NCBI RefSeq assembly: GCF_935822925.1
Contig: NZ_CAKXZS010000012.1
Span: 1-64,000 of the forward strand
DNA from: Mesorhizobium ventifaucium
GTDB taxonomy: Bacteria > Pseudomonadota > Alphaproteobacteria > Rhizobiales > Rhizobiaceae
Direction: 5' to 3'
DNA: 64,000 nucleotides
Below, piece after piece: positions 8,050 through 16,768 of this stretch (its first letter is position 1; every line of letters begins with the position of its first letter). Position numbers and translations under genes: made by a program. Under the pieces are notes generated by a model. That model did no database searches. It saw nothing but the letters and a program-made list of their open reading frames with translations, and had not been told where the DNA came from.

Positions 8050-9636
8050 ATGGCGACCGCAACCCTGACCGCGGGATCGGCGACGGCCAAGCCGGTCGAT
8101 TACATCGAGCCGCGCCGCATCATCGCCTTCCTGGCGATGGTGTTCGGCATGTTCATGGCGATCCTCGACATCCAGATCGTTTCGGCCTCCCTGGCCGAGA
8201 TCCAGGCGGGCTTGAGCGCCAGCTCCGACGAAATTCCGTGGGTGCAGACCGCCTATCTGATCGCCGAAGTCATCATGATCCCGCTCTCCGGTTTTCTCAG
8301 CCGGATGCTGTCGACGCGTGTGCTGTTCATCGTCTCCGCGGCCGGCTTCACCGCCGCGAGCGCGCTGGCGGCGACCGCCACCAACATCGACCAGATGATC
8401 GTCTACCGCGCCGTCCAGGGCTTCATCGGCGGCGGCATGATTCCGAGCGTGTTCGCTGCCGCCTTCACCATCTTCGCGCCGTCGCGCCGCGCCATGGTGT
8501 CGCCGATGATCGGCCTGGTGGCGACGCTGGCGCCGACCATCGGCCCGACTGTCGGCGGCTATATCAGCCATGCCACGTCCTGGCACTGGCTGTTCCTGAT
8601 CAATGTGGTGCCCGGCATCCTGGTGACCGCCGCGGCATGGTCGCTGATCGACTTCGACAAGCCCAATCTCAGTCTGTTCCGCAAATTCGACTGGTGGGGC
8701 CTTGCCGGCATGGCGGCCTTCCTCGGCTCCCTGGAATATGTGCTCGAGGAAGGTCCCAACAACGACTGGCTCCAAGACCAGGCCGTGTTCGTCTGCGCCA
8801 TCCTGATGACGGCCGGCGCGGTGCTGTTCTTCTGGCGCGCCTTCACCGCAGAGGAGCCGATCGTCGACCTGAAAGCCTTCACCAACGCGAACTTCGCTTT
8901 CGGCTCGCTGTTCTCCTTCGTCATCGGCATCGGCCTCTATGGCCTGACCTATCTCTATCCGGTGTATCTCGGGCGCATCCGCGGCTACGACTCGCTGATG
9001 ATCGGCGAGGCGCTGTTCGTCAGCGGTTTGGCGATGTTCGTCACCGCGCCGATTTCCGGCATCCTGTCGCGCAAGATGGATCCGCGGCTGATGATGATGA
9101 TCGGCTTCTTCGGCTTCGCTGCCGGCACCTGGCGGATGACCTATCTGACCGCCGACTGGGATTTCTGGGAGCTTTTGGTGCCGCAGATCCTGCGCGGCGC
9201 CTCGATGATGCTGTGCATGGTGCCGATCAATAACATCGCGCTGGGAACGCTGCCGCCTGACCGGCTTAAGAATGCATCCGGCCTGTTCAACCTCACCCGC
9301 AATCTCGGTGGAGCCGTCGGCCTTGCCGTCATCAACACCGTGCTGATCGATCGCAGCGCCTTCCACTACGCAAGGCTGGCCGAGCACGTGCAATGGGGCA
9401 GCGCCGAGGCGCAGACCACGCTGCAGAACATGACGCTCGACTTCCAGCAGAATGCCGGCCTCGACGCCTCCAAGGCGGCGATCTCCAAACTGTCTGGCAT
9501 GGTCCAGCAGCAGGCTTCGCTGCTGTCCTTCATGGACGTGTTCTATCTGTTGACGGCGCTGTTCGCGACGCTGGCGATCTTCACCATGGTCATCCGCAAG
9601 CCGGCCGAGCAGGCTGGCGGAGATGGCGGACACTGA
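8050..9636 (+). CDS. DHA2-family MFS multidrug efflux permease (EmrB-like)
   Basis: 528 residues with about 14 membrane helices. MFS landmarks include the motif-C-like stretch TLAPTIGPTVGG, FMAILDIQIVSASLAEIQAG in helix 1 (the DHA2 'D-x-x-I-V' signature) and a YRAVQGFIGGGMIPS loop. It exports drugs in exchange for protons. It starts 21 bases after the adaptor gene, so the two form one operon under the TetR operators. Substrates cannot be read from the sequence. Confidence 0.94.
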   Translation: MATATLTAGSATAKPVDYIEPRRIIAFLAMVFGMFMAILDIQIVSASLAEIQAGLSASSDEIPWVQTAYLIAEVIMIPLSGFLSRMLSTRVLFIVSAAGFTAASALAATATNIDQMIVYRAVQGFIGGGMIPSVFAAAFTIFAPSRRAMVSPMIGLVATLAPTIGPTVGGYISHATSWHWLFLINVVPGILVTAAAWSLIDFDKPNLSLFRKFDWWGLAGMAAFLGSLEYVLEEGPNNDWLQDQAVFVCAILMTAGAVLFFWRAFTAEEPIVDLKAFTNANFAFGSLFSFVIGIGLYGLTYLYPVYLGRIRGYDSLMIGEALFVSGLAMFVTAPISGILSRKMDPRLMMMIGFFGFAAGTWRMTYLTADWDFWELLVPQILRGASMMLCMVPINNIALGTLPPDRLKNASGLFNLTRNLGGAVGLAVINTVLIDRSAFHYARLAEHVQWGSAEAQTTLQNMTLDFQQNAGLDASKAAISKLSGMVQQQASLLSFMDVFYLLTALFATLAIFTMVIRKPAEQAGGDGGH

Positions 9637-9678
9637 TCGCGCAACTTTTGCGTGTAAAAAGGGACGCGGCGCTGTGGG

Positions 9679-10179
9679 TCAGGCCGGGGCCGGCTTAAAA
9701 GTCAAGGCGACGCCGTTGATGCAATGACGCAAGCCGGTCGGCGGCGGGCCGTCGTCGAAGACATGGCCGAGATGACCGCCGCAACGGCGGCAATGGACCT
9801 CGGTCCGGGTCATGCCGAGCGACCTGTCCACGGTCATGCCGACGGCATTGGGAATCTCCTGCCAGAAGCTCGGCCAGCCGGTGCCGGAATCGAACTTCGT
9901 CTCGGAAGGATAGAGCGGCAGGTCGCAGCCGGCGCAGACGAAGATGCCCTTGCGGTGTTCGTTCAGCAGCGGACTGGTGCCGGGATATTCGGTGCCTTCC
10001 TTGCGCAGCACGTTGAAAGCCGCGTCGGACAGGACGGCGCGCCACTCGGCCTCGGTCTTGGTGACCTCGAAGGTTTCGGTCGCGTGTGCGTCCTGCGGCC
10101 GGCCCATGCGCAGCGCTGCTGCCGTGCCTGCCAACAATGCCACAGCAGCACCGTTCCAAAGAAAGTCGCGTCGGATCAT
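9679..10179 (-). CDS. msrB: Peptide-methionine (R)-S-oxide reductase with Tat signal
   Basis: 166 residues. An AAGGAGG lies 7 bases before the ATG at 10179 but only 1 base before an in-frame ATG at 10185, so 10179 is chosen. The N-terminus MIRRDFLWNGAAVALLAG is a twin-arginine signal, placing the enzyme in the periplasm. Zinc cysteines are C82/C85 and C130/C133. The resolving/catalytic motif RHCINGVAL carries Cys153, and GTGWPSFW is the substrate loop. It repairs oxidised methionine. A periplasmic MsrB fits the neighbouring envelope genes. Confidence 0.95.
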   Translation of the reverse strand: MIRRDFLWNGAAVALLAGTAAALRMGRPQDAHATETFEVTKTEAEWRAVLSDAAFNVLRKEGTEYPGTSPLLNEHRKGIFVCAGCDLPLYPSETKFDSGTGWPSFWQEIPNAVGMTVDRSLGMTRTEVHCRRCGGHLGHVFDDGPPPTGLRHCINGVALTFKPAPA

Positions 10180-10404
10180 CACCATTCCTCCTTCTGTCCG
10201 TTTGCCCAATTCGACCGTCACATGGAAATCAAAAGCCGGTGACGGCCAGTTCCCGACAACGGGCACTCCGCACCTGCCCCACGCCTACAGCGGACGGCGG
10301 ACGGTGCGGAGTGTACGCCTGTCGATTGCGCGGGTCACGCCAGCAGAAATCCGCGCACTCGGCATGGGGCCTCAGCCATATCTTCGCTGGCGACGACCAC
10401 TTCG

Positions 10405-10962
10405 TTACATCTTCGGCAGGAGAACCTTGTCGATGACGTGGATAACGCCGTTCGACTGCTCGACATCGGCGACGGTCACATTGGCGACGTTGCCGTTCTC
10501 GTCGGTCGCGGTGACCTTGCCGCCGTCGGCCTTGAGCGTCAACTCGCAGCCGCCAACCGTCTTGACCTTGTGCGCGCCACCATCGTCCATGGCCATCTTG
10601 GCGACGTCGGCGGCCATTGCCTTGGCACCGATGACGTGGCAGGTCAGGATCTTGACCAGCTTGTCCTTGTTTTCGGGCTTGAGCAGCGTGTCGACGGTGC
10701 CGGCCGGAAGTGCGGCAAAGGCCTCGTTGGTCGGCGCGAACACGGTGAAGGGGCCGGCACTCTGCAGCGTGTCGACGAGACCACCGGCCTTGACGGCCGC
10801 GACCAGCGTGGTGTGATCCTTCGAATTGACGGCGTTCTCGACGATGTTCCTGGTGGCATACATGGCGGCGCCGCCGACCATCGGATTCTGGGCATAGGCG
10901 AAGGTAGCGAGCGCGGAGACGGCGACCGTTCCGGCAAGCAAAAGGGTGGCGAATTTACGCAT
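10405..10962 (-). CDS. Secreted fasciclin-domain protein
   Basis: 185 residues with a Sec signal peptide cut after about residue 24 (ALATFAYAQ). One fasciclin (FAS1) domain fills the rest. Signature parts are TVFAPTNEAFAALPAGTVD and the closing SNGVIHVIDKVLLPKM. FAS1 domains mediate surface adhesion or extracellular interactions. GAGGAG lies before the ATG, and the long leader holds a small CCCCC/GGGGG hairpin. It lies on the same strand as, and downstream of, the ECF sigma and anti-sigma genes, suggesting it belongs to their regulon. Confidence 0.93.
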   Translation of the reverse strand: MRKFATLLLAGTVAVSALATFAYAQNPMVGGAAMYATRNIVENAVNSKDHTTLVAAVKAGGLVDTLQSAGPFTVFAPTNEAFAALPAGTVDTLLKPENKDKLVKILTCHVIGAKAMAADVAKMAMDDGGAHKVKTVGGCELTLKADGGKVTATDENGNVANVTVADVEQSNGVIHVIDKVLLPKM

Positions 10963-11168
10963 GATTTCAATCTCCTCAGTTTATCTTTCCCCCCTTGGGG
11001 GCGCAAGGAGATACGGGAGATAAATGCGTGAGTTTCGTCGTTCAGGAAAAATTTTGTTTTTCATAACGGCGGTTCAGAGCAGAGACCCTTCTCGGGTGCT
11101 ACTCCTAAACTCACTCCACTAGAGGAGATCGATTCAAAATGTTCTCGAAAAGTGAAAAGACAGGGCGA

Positions 11169-11867
11169 TCAGATGCTCTTCAAGTCGCCCGCAGCGACCA
11201 CAGGGCCGGTCGGCTGACCGGTCGGTGAACCGCCGGCCGGCTCGAGGCTGACCGCAAGAACGGCGCCCTGCGCAAGCTTTTCCTGCACGGCCGGGGAGAT
11301 AGTCATATGCGCGGTCTGACCGGCCGGGATGACGCCCATCGAGACCGGCGGGTTCTTGCCCACGATCATCCACAGCTCGAAATCCTTGCCGGCGGCGCGC
11401 TCGCCGGAGACATGCGACAGGCCGACCTCGCGACGGGCGGCGTCATAGACGGCAAGATATCTGACGTCGCTGCCGCCGGCGCTTAGCGAGGCGATGAGCC
11501 GCGGCTGTTCGACCGGCGGGTTGAGATAAGGCGCGGCGATGGTGATCGCCAGCGCCGCGACAGAAGCTGCGGCAAGACCACGCCAGAAGGCAAGGCTCGA
11601 CCATAGGCCGGCGCGAGGCTCTGCCACGAACAGCCGGCGATCAATTGCCTCCTTGACCCTGATCGGCGGCTCTGTCTCGGGATAGGCGTCGGCCATCGGC
11701 GAAAGACGCACCTCCCAGGCATCAACAAGGCGCGCGAAAGCGGCGTCCGCTTCGATGCGGCGTGACGCGATCTCGCGTTCGTCCGCGGCCAGGACGCCAA
11801 GAACGTATTCGGCGGCGAACAGGTCGTCGCCTCCAGATTCCGGTCCGTCATCCTGCGCCAGCGTCAT
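11169..11867 (-). CDS. Anti-sigma factor, RskA type
   Basis: 232 residues if started at the ATG at 11867, which overlaps the sigma stop as ATGA. An ATG four codons earlier is possible. The N-terminal cytoplasmic part (FAAEYVLGVLAADER) is the sigma-binding segment of RskA/ChrR-like factors. A single membrane helix lies near 100-120. The C-terminal RskA domain has KDFELWMIVGKNPPVSMGV. It should hold the sigma factor at the membrane until a signal triggers release. No catalytic zinc motif was seen. Confidence 0.9.
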   Translation of the reverse strand: MTLAQDDGPESGGDDLFAAEYVLGVLAADEREIASRRIEADAAFARLVDAWEVRLSPMADAYPETEPPIRVKEAIDRRLFVAEPRAGLWSSLAFWRGLAAASVAALAITIAAPYLNPPVEQPRLIASLSAGGSDVRYLAVYDAARREVGLSHVSGERAAGKDFELWMIVGKNPPVSMGVIPAGQTAHMTISPAVQEKLAQGAVLAVSLEPAGGSPTGQPTGPVVAAGDLKSI

Positions 11868-12403
11868 CTTTCCAGACACTCCCTGAGCTTCAACAGGCTG
11901 CGCCGCAGCCAGGTCCGCATCGTGTTGAGCGGCACGTCATGGCGCACCGCCAGTTCGGCATAGCTTTCGCCTTTCAGATAAGCGCCCCGGACGGCCGCCG
12001 CCCTGTCCTTTTCCAATTCATCGAGACAGCGATAGATGCGCTCCGATTCACCGCCCGCTACAGCCGCAGCCTCCGGTCCCGGCGCCGGATCGGCGACCTC
12101 GAGCGCAGCGTCGATATAGGCGGCAGGCTCTCGCCGCGCCCTTATCCGATCGATCGCGTGATTGCGCGCAATGGCCACCAGCCAGGAAATCGGGCTTAGC
12201 TCCGAGACGGCGAAACGGTCAGCCTTCGTCCATATCTTGACGAAGACCTCCTGCAGCGCCTCTTCCGCCTCTCCCCGGTCTTTCAGTACACGAAGGCAGG
12301 CGCCGAAAAGTTTCGCACTGGTCTGCCGGTAGAGCAGATCGAATGCAGCCCGGTCCTTCATCGAAGTCCGGACGATCAGGTTGCTGATGTCCTGCGGCGT
12401 CAT
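11864..12403 (-). CDS. ECF RNA polymerase sigma factor (SigK-like)
   Basis: 179 residues from the ATG at 12403. Region 2 is at about 15-85 (DLLYRQTSAKLFGACLRVL, EEALQEVFVKIW, ISWLVAIARNHAIDRIR). Region 4 is at about 125-175, with the helix-turn-helix SYAELAVRHDVPLNTMRTWL. It overlaps the anti-sigma gene by four bases, the usual cognate arrangement. A longer frame upstream is non-coding shadow of the divergent amidase gene. It likely transcribes itself and the fasciclin gene. Confidence 0.93.
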   Translation of the reverse strand: MTPQDISNLIVRTSMKDRAAFDLLYRQTSAKLFGACLRVLKDRGEAEEALQEVFVKIWTKADRFAVSELSPISWLVAIARNHAIDRIRARREPAAYIDAALEVADPAPGPEAAAVAGGESERIYRCLDELEKDRAAAVRGAYLKGESYAELAVRHDVPLNTMRTWLRRSLLKLRECLER

Positions 12404-12410
12404 CGGCTGC

Positions 12411-12444
12411 CAAATTAAGCAATTGCCGAAATTAGGCAATTGCC
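12411..12444 (-). repeat. Tandem 17-base repeat just upstream of the ECF sigma gene
   Basis: On the coding strand GGCAATTGCCTAATTTC is followed at once by GGCAATTGCTTAATTTG; 15 of 17 positions agree. The pair ends 7 bases before the sigma ATG, overlapping the place where the ribosome site should be. A GGAATAA resembling an ECF -35 element lies just upstream. It could be a regulator-binding site or a leader element. Confidence 0.6.
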
Positions 12445-12541
12445 CCAAATTATTCCACTGCAATGTATTGCAACGGCGGAAGCGTTCCTTTGCACCGGGA
12501 GCGCCGTGGGCTTCCATTGACGAGCAATAGCCGACCTTTTT

Positions 12542-12591
12542 GAGCATCGGATTTTCCCAAAACCGGGTTTCCACTTTTGGATCCGATGCTC
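12542..12591. repeat. Palindromic intergenic repeat (family D, copy 1)
   Basis: GAGCATCGGAT at 12542-12552 returns inverted as ATCCGATGCTC at 12581-12591, flanking an inner CCCAAAACCGGGTTTCC stretch. Such elements are frequent between rhizobial genes. A related one is at 35.7 kb. Confidence 0.7.
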
Positions 12592-12619
12592 TAGCTTGCC
12601 GATAGTTGGGGGAGCAAGA

Positions 12620-14116
12620 ATGTCGGTCGAACGGGCCCTGTGGGAACATGACGCTACCGGCCTGGCCGGCCTGGTGCGCAGTGGAGAAATCTCGCCGCAA
12701 GAGCTCGTCGATGCGGCGATTGCGCGGGCCGAGGCCACTCGCCCGGACATCAATGCCATCGCCGAGCCGCTTTACGAGGCGGCGCGGACGCGGGCGAAAA
12801 CCATCGACCGGAACCTGCCGCTGGCCGGTGTGCCCTTTGCGCTGAAGGATCTCGGCATCGCCATGAAAGGCGTGCCGACGTACGGCGGCAGCCGCATTCC
12901 GGCTTTCGTTGCCGATTTCGACTCGGTGATGACCGAACGCCATCTGGCCGCCGGCCTTGTCCCGATCGCCACCAGCACCTCGCCCGAACATGGGCTGAGG
13001 CTGATGACCGAATCCACCGCTTTCGGCATCACCCGCAATCCGTGGAATACAGCCCATACCAGCGGCGGCTCGTCTGGAGGTGCAGCGGCGCTGGTCGCGG
13101 CCGGCGTCGTGCCGGTGGCACATGCTTCGGACGGCGGCGGCTCGATTCGCGTTCCCTCCGCCTGCACCGGGCTGGTCGGGCTGAAAACCTCGCGCGGCCG
13201 TGTACCGCTGTCGCCGCTCGTCACCGAAAGCTGGCACGGCATGGTCGTCGGCCACGCCGTTTCCCGCTCGGTCCGGGATTCGGCCTTGCTGCTCGACTTG
13301 ACCCATGGACCCGATCCGCTGTCGCCCTATGCGGCGCCGCTGCCGAAAGGAACTTTCGCCGCCGCGGCAGTGCGTGACCCCGGCAAGCTGAAACTGGCCG
13401 TCTACCGGAAATCGCCGCTCGGCCTGCCGATATCGGCCGAGACGCTGGCGGCGCTGGACACTGCGACAGCATTGGCGCGCCAAGGCGGCCATACGATAGA
13501 GGAGATCGACCTGCCCTATATCGATCGCGATTTCATCGCTGATTTCGCCAGAACCGTCGCCGCAGCGGTGGCCGGCACGATGCGCGGCGAGGTCTTGCGC
13601 GTCGGCCGCTCCATTTCAGGTGATATCGAACGCGCCACACGTGTGATGAGCCGCTTCGGCGAAATCCTTTCGGCCGGCGAGATCTATGCCAGCCTGCAGC
13701 GGCTGCACGCCACGTCGCGCCGGCTTATTGCCGAAACCGCGCACTTTGATGCCGTGCTGATGCCAATTATTGCGCATCCGCCGCTCGCCTGCGGCGCGAT
13801 GGACCCGAAAGGCGCAGAAGCGTTCCTGGAAGAAATGCTCGACAGGCTGCGGCTTGCCCGCCTGCTGAAATTCAAGCCGCTGTTCGGGCAGTTGATGGAC
13901 AAGAGCCTGTGGTTCACCCACTGGCCGGCGATCCAGAACGTCAGCGGCCAGCCGTCGATCGCGCTGCCTGTTTATGTCACCGACGCCGGCCTGCCGCTCG
14001 GCATCCAGGCCGCCGGCCGCCCCGGCGACGAGGAGACCTTGTTGGCCCTCGCCGCGCAAATGGAAAAGATTTCGGGATGGCTGACGCGGCGGGCGCCGCT
14101 GCAGATGCCGGTATAA
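12620..14116 (+). CDS. Amidase (amidase-signature family)
   Basis: 498 residues from the ATG at 12620, preceded by GGGGGAG; the frame's earlier ATG at 12596 lacks a ribosome site. The Ser-cisSer-Lys triad is visible: Lys76 (VPFALKDLG), Ser151 (TSGGSSGGAAA) and Ser175 (DGGGSIRVPS). It hydrolyses a carboxamide. The substrate is unknown, since this family covers indoleacetamide, nicotinamide-like, aryl and peptide amides. It is not GatA by context, as no gatC or gatB is adjacent. It runs divergently from the ECF sigma gene. Confidence 0.9.
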   Translation: MSVERALWEHDATGLAGLVRSGEISPQELVDAAIARAEATRPDINAIAEPLYEAARTRAKTIDRNLPLAGVPFALKDLGIAMKGVPTYGGSRIPAFVADFDSVMTERHLAAGLVPIATSTSPEHGLRLMTESTAFGITRNPWNTAHTSGGSSGGAAALVAAGVVPVAHASDGGGSIRVPSACTGLVGLKTSRGRVPLSPLVTESWHGMVVGHAVSRSVRDSALLLDLTHGPDPLSPYAAPLPKGTFAAAAVRDPGKLKLAVYRKSPLGLPISAETLAALDTATALARQGGHTIEEIDLPYIDRDFIADFARTVAAAVAGTMRGEVLRVGRSISGDIERATRVMSRFGEILSAGEIYASLQRLHATSRRLIAETAHFDAVLMPIIAHPPLACGAMDPKGAEAFLEEMLDRLRLARLLKFKPLFGQLMDKSLWFTHWPAIQNVSGQPSIALPVYVTDAGLPLGIQAAGRPGDEETLLALAAQMEKISGWLTRRAPLQMPV

Positions 14117-14217
14117 AAGCGGGCCGATTTCACCTGATATGACAGCAAAGCCGTTTGCCCCCTGCTCCAATTCCCGCTAAGACGCCGCCGTTCATGCCAC
14201 GCTGGGAACCAAGCCGA

Positions 14218-15111
14218 ATGACGGACGTCGCCGCCACCGCCGAAATGCAGGCCGCGCTGCTTTCGAGGGCGCTGCCCTATATGCAGCGCTACGAGAACAA
14301 GACGGTCGTGGTGAAATATGGCGGCCATGCCATGGGCGATATTGCGCTCGGCAAGGCCTTCGCGCGCGACATCGCGCTGCTCAAACAATCCGGCGTCAAC
14401 CCGATCGTCGTGCATGGCGGCGGGCCGCAGATCGGCGCCATGCTGAGCAAGATGGGCATCGAATCGAAGTTCGAAGGCGGATTGCGCGTCACCGACCAGA
14501 AGACGGTCGAGATCGTCGAGATGGTGCTGGCCGGCTCGATCAACAAGGAGATCGTCGCGCTGATCAATGCCGAGGGCGAATGGGCGATCGGCCTGTGCGG
14601 CAAGGACGGCAATATGGTTTTCGCCGAAAAGGCGCGCAAGACCATGATCGACCCGGACTCCAACATCGAGCGCGTGCTCGATCTCGGCTTCGTCGGCGAG
14701 CCGGTCGAGGTAGACCGCACCCTGCTCGACCTTCTGGCGCGGTCCGAAATGATCCCGGTGCTGGCGCCGGTGGCGCCGGGCCGCGACGGCCACACCTACA
14801 ACATCAATGCCGACACCTTCGCCGGCGCCATCGCCGGCGCCTGCCAGGCGACTCGCCTTCTGTTCCTCACCGACGTGCCCGGCGTGCTCGACAGGAACAA
14901 GAAGCTCATCGACGAGCTGACCGTCGCCGAGGCCAAGGCCTTGATCAAGGATGGCACGGTGTCGGGCGGCATGATCCCCAAGGTCGAGACCTGCATCGAG
15001 GCGATCGAGCGCGGCGTCGAAGGCGTCGTCATCCTCAATGGCAAGACGCCGCATTCGGTGCTGCTCGAACTGTTTACCGAACACGGCGCCGGCACACTGA
15101 TCGTGCGCTAA
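14218..15111 (+). CDS. argB: Acetylglutamate kinase
   Basis: 297 residues from the ATG at 14218, the length of the family. Motifs are KYGGHAMGD for ATP phosphate binding, [10 protein letters not shown] for acetylglutamate, and [12 protein letters not shown] near the end. It phosphorylates N-acetylglutamate, the second step of arginine synthesis, and in this group is the arginine-inhibited hexameric type. In many rhizobia argB follows yihA directly; here accessory genes separate them. Confidence 0.97.
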   Translation: MTDVAATAEMQAALLSRALPYMQRYENKTVVVKYGGHAMGDIALGKAFARDIALLKQSGVNPIVVHGGGPQIGAMLSKMGIESKFEGGLRVTDQKTVEIVEMVLAGSINKEIVALINAEGEWAIGLCGKDGNMVFAEKARKTMIDPDSNIERVLDLGFVGEPVEVDRTLLDLLARSEMIPVLAPVAPGRDGHTYNINADTFAGAIAGACQATRLLFLTDVPGVLDRNKKLIDELTVAEAKALIKDGTVSGGMIPKVETCIEAIERGVEGVVILNGKTPHSVLLELFTEHGAGTLIVR

Positions 15112-15168
15112 GCGCAGGCTGCAACTTATCGGCGAGAAACCCAGGGTTGAGCAGGCCCCAGGGCGAAC

Positions 15169-15651
15169 TTATCGCCTGAGGTGCCCAAGCGGCACGTGGC
15201 CCGGCCCCTTGATGTTCTGCAGCACGAGCTGCGTGTGGACGTCGCGCACGCCGTCGAGCCGCATCAGCCGGTGCATGACAAAGGCGTTGAGCTCGTCCAC
15301 CGACGGCACCATCACATGCAGCAGGAAATCGTAGTCGCCGGTCATCGTCCAGCACGACGACACCTCGTCCATGCGCTGCACGGCAGCGATAAAGGTTTCG
15401 GGCGAACCGTCGCTGTGGGTTACCAGGCGCACCTGAATGAACACTTCGACCATCAGGCCGATGGCGCGGCGGCTGAGCACAGCGGCAAAGCCCTTGATGA
15501 TGCCGGCGCTCTGAAGAGCCTCGAAGCGGCGCGCGCATGGCGTCGTCGAAAGGCCGATATCCTGGGCCAGTTCGGAAACGGGCTTGCGTCCGTCACGCTG
15601 CAAGATATCGAGCATCTTGATCTCAAAATCGTCAAACTGAGGCACTTTCAC
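15169..15651 (-). CDS. Lrp/AsnC-family transcriptional regulator
   Basis: 160 residues from a GTG start (a second GTG lies two codons in). The N-terminal winged helix-turn-helix includes LQRDGRKPVSELAQDIGLSTTPCARRFEAL. The C-terminal AsnC/RAM ligand domain includes VFIQVRLVTHSDGSPETF and WTMTGDYDFLLHVMV. It is divergent from phhA, so it is the likely amino-acid-responsive regulator of phenylalanine breakdown (inference from position). Confidence 0.93.
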   Translation of the reverse strand: MKVPQFDDFEIKMLDILQRDGRKPVSELAQDIGLSTTPCARRFEALQSAGIIKGFAAVLSRRAIGLMVEVFIQVRLVTHSDGSPETFIAAVQRMDEVSSCWTMTGDYDFLLHVMVPSVDELNAFVMHRLMRLDGVRDVHTQLVLQNIKGPGHVPLGHLRR

Positions 15652-15745
15652 TCTCCTGCCCCTTTGCTGTGGTGTCTTTTACCTCAAATCGCCTGTTCGG
15701 GCCATCATCAAAGCGGATTCGCCTCACCGAGCCCGGCTAAACTTT

Positions 15746-15751
15746 TATAAT
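15746..15751 (+). promoter_or_regulatory. -10 element of the phhA promoter
   Basis: A perfect TATAAT stands 35 bases before the phhA ATG. I find no good -35 at the right distance. This suggests an activator-dependent promoter, with the divergently encoded Lrp-type protein the obvious candidate. Confidence 0.55.
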
Positions 15752-15780
15752 GTTAGTCGTGATTTCCAGGGAGAACAGCC

Positions 15781-16617
15781 ATGACGATGAGCGTTGCCGA
15801 TTACGCCCGCGAATGCGCGGCGCAAGGCCTTCGCGGCGACTATTCGGTCTGCCGCGCCGATTTCACCGTTGAGCAGACCTACAACTACACTGCTGACGAG
15901 CAGGCGGTGTGGCGTACACTGTGCGACCGCCAGACGAAGCTGACTAAAAAGTTGGCACACCGGTCCTATCTCGACGGCGTCGCCACGCTGGGCCTGCTCG
16001 ACAGGATTCCGGATTTCGGTGTGGTCAGCGAGAAGCTGCGCAAGCTTACCGGTTGGGAAATCGTCGCCGTGCCAGGCCTCATTCCCGCACCAGCCTTCTT
16101 CGTCCACCTAGCCGCCCGGCGCTTCCCGGTGACCAACTGGCTGCGGGCGAAACAAGAGCTCGACTACATCGTCGAGCCGGATATGTTCCACGACTTCTTC
16201 GGCCATGTGCCGGTGCTGACCCAGCCGGTCTTTGCCGATTTCATGCAGATGTATGGCGAGAAGGCCGAGCATCTGATCGCGCTCGGCGGCGACGAGATGA
16301 TCAGCCGCCTCTACTGGTACACCGTCGAATACGGGCTGATCCAGGAAGCCGGGCAACCGTTGGAGGCTTTCGGGGCCGGGCTGATGTCGTCCTTTGCGGA
16401 ACTTCAATTCGCGGTTGCAAGCAAGGACGCGCATCATGTTCCCTTCGATCTGGAAACGGTAATGCGCACCAGCTATGAGATCGACAAGTTCCAGCGCGCC
16501 TATTTCGTGCTGCCGTCATTCGACGTTTTGCGCGATGCCTTCCAGAACGTCGCCGACATGGCAGCGATCATCGGACGCCACAAGGGCAAGCCGGCGCTCG
16601 ACCCGGCGAAACTTTAG
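15781..16617 (+). CDS. phhA: Phenylalanine 4-monooxygenase
   Basis: 278 residues, the compact bacterial form without the ACT regulatory domain. The 2-His-1-carboxylate iron site is visible as His137 and His142 in MFHDFFGHVPVL, and Glu183 in RLYWYTVEYGL. It converts phenylalanine to tyrosine with tetrahydropterin and oxygen. GGGAGAA precedes the ATG. No pterin dehydratase gene (phhB) is next to it. Confidence 0.97.
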   Translation: MTMSVADYARECAAQGLRGDYSVCRADFTVEQTYNYTADEQAVWRTLCDRQTKLTKKLAHRSYLDGVATLGLLDRIPDFGVVSEKLRKLTGWEIVAVPGLIPAPAFFVHLAARRFPVTNWLRAKQELDYIVEPDMFHDFFGHVPVLTQPVFADFMQMYGEKAEHLIALGGDEMISRLYWYTVEYGLIQEAGQPLEAFGAGLMSSFAELQFAVASKDAHHVPFDLETVMRTSYEIDKFQRAYFVLPSFDVLRDAFQNVADMAAIIGRHKGKPALDPAKL

Positions 16618-16768
16618 ACGCTGGCCAGACTCGGACGATTGCAGCCGATCGGCGCGGGCGTTATTGGGGATGGCGCGCTGTGATGACGATCCGTCGGCGG
16701 CCGGGTGAGCCGGCTTCTAGACGCCTGATGGTCGCTCGGCAGGCCGGAAGCCGAGAAGATGGGACCGC

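Noticed and set aside
7126..9633. An 835-codon minus-strand open frame
   Set aside because: It is antisense to the efflux adaptor and permease genes, which have full domain signatures. It is rich in His, Arg, Asp and Gln, as expected for a GC-rich shadow.
10963..11030. Riboswitch in the long fasciclin leader
   Set aside because: Only a short C-run/G-run hairpin is visible; it matches no riboswitch class I know.
11139..11228. A 29-codon plus-strand frame with GAGGAG before its ATG
   Set aside because: Most of it is antisense to the end of the anti-sigma gene, it has no family similarity, and no promoter is evident. The purine run may be chance.
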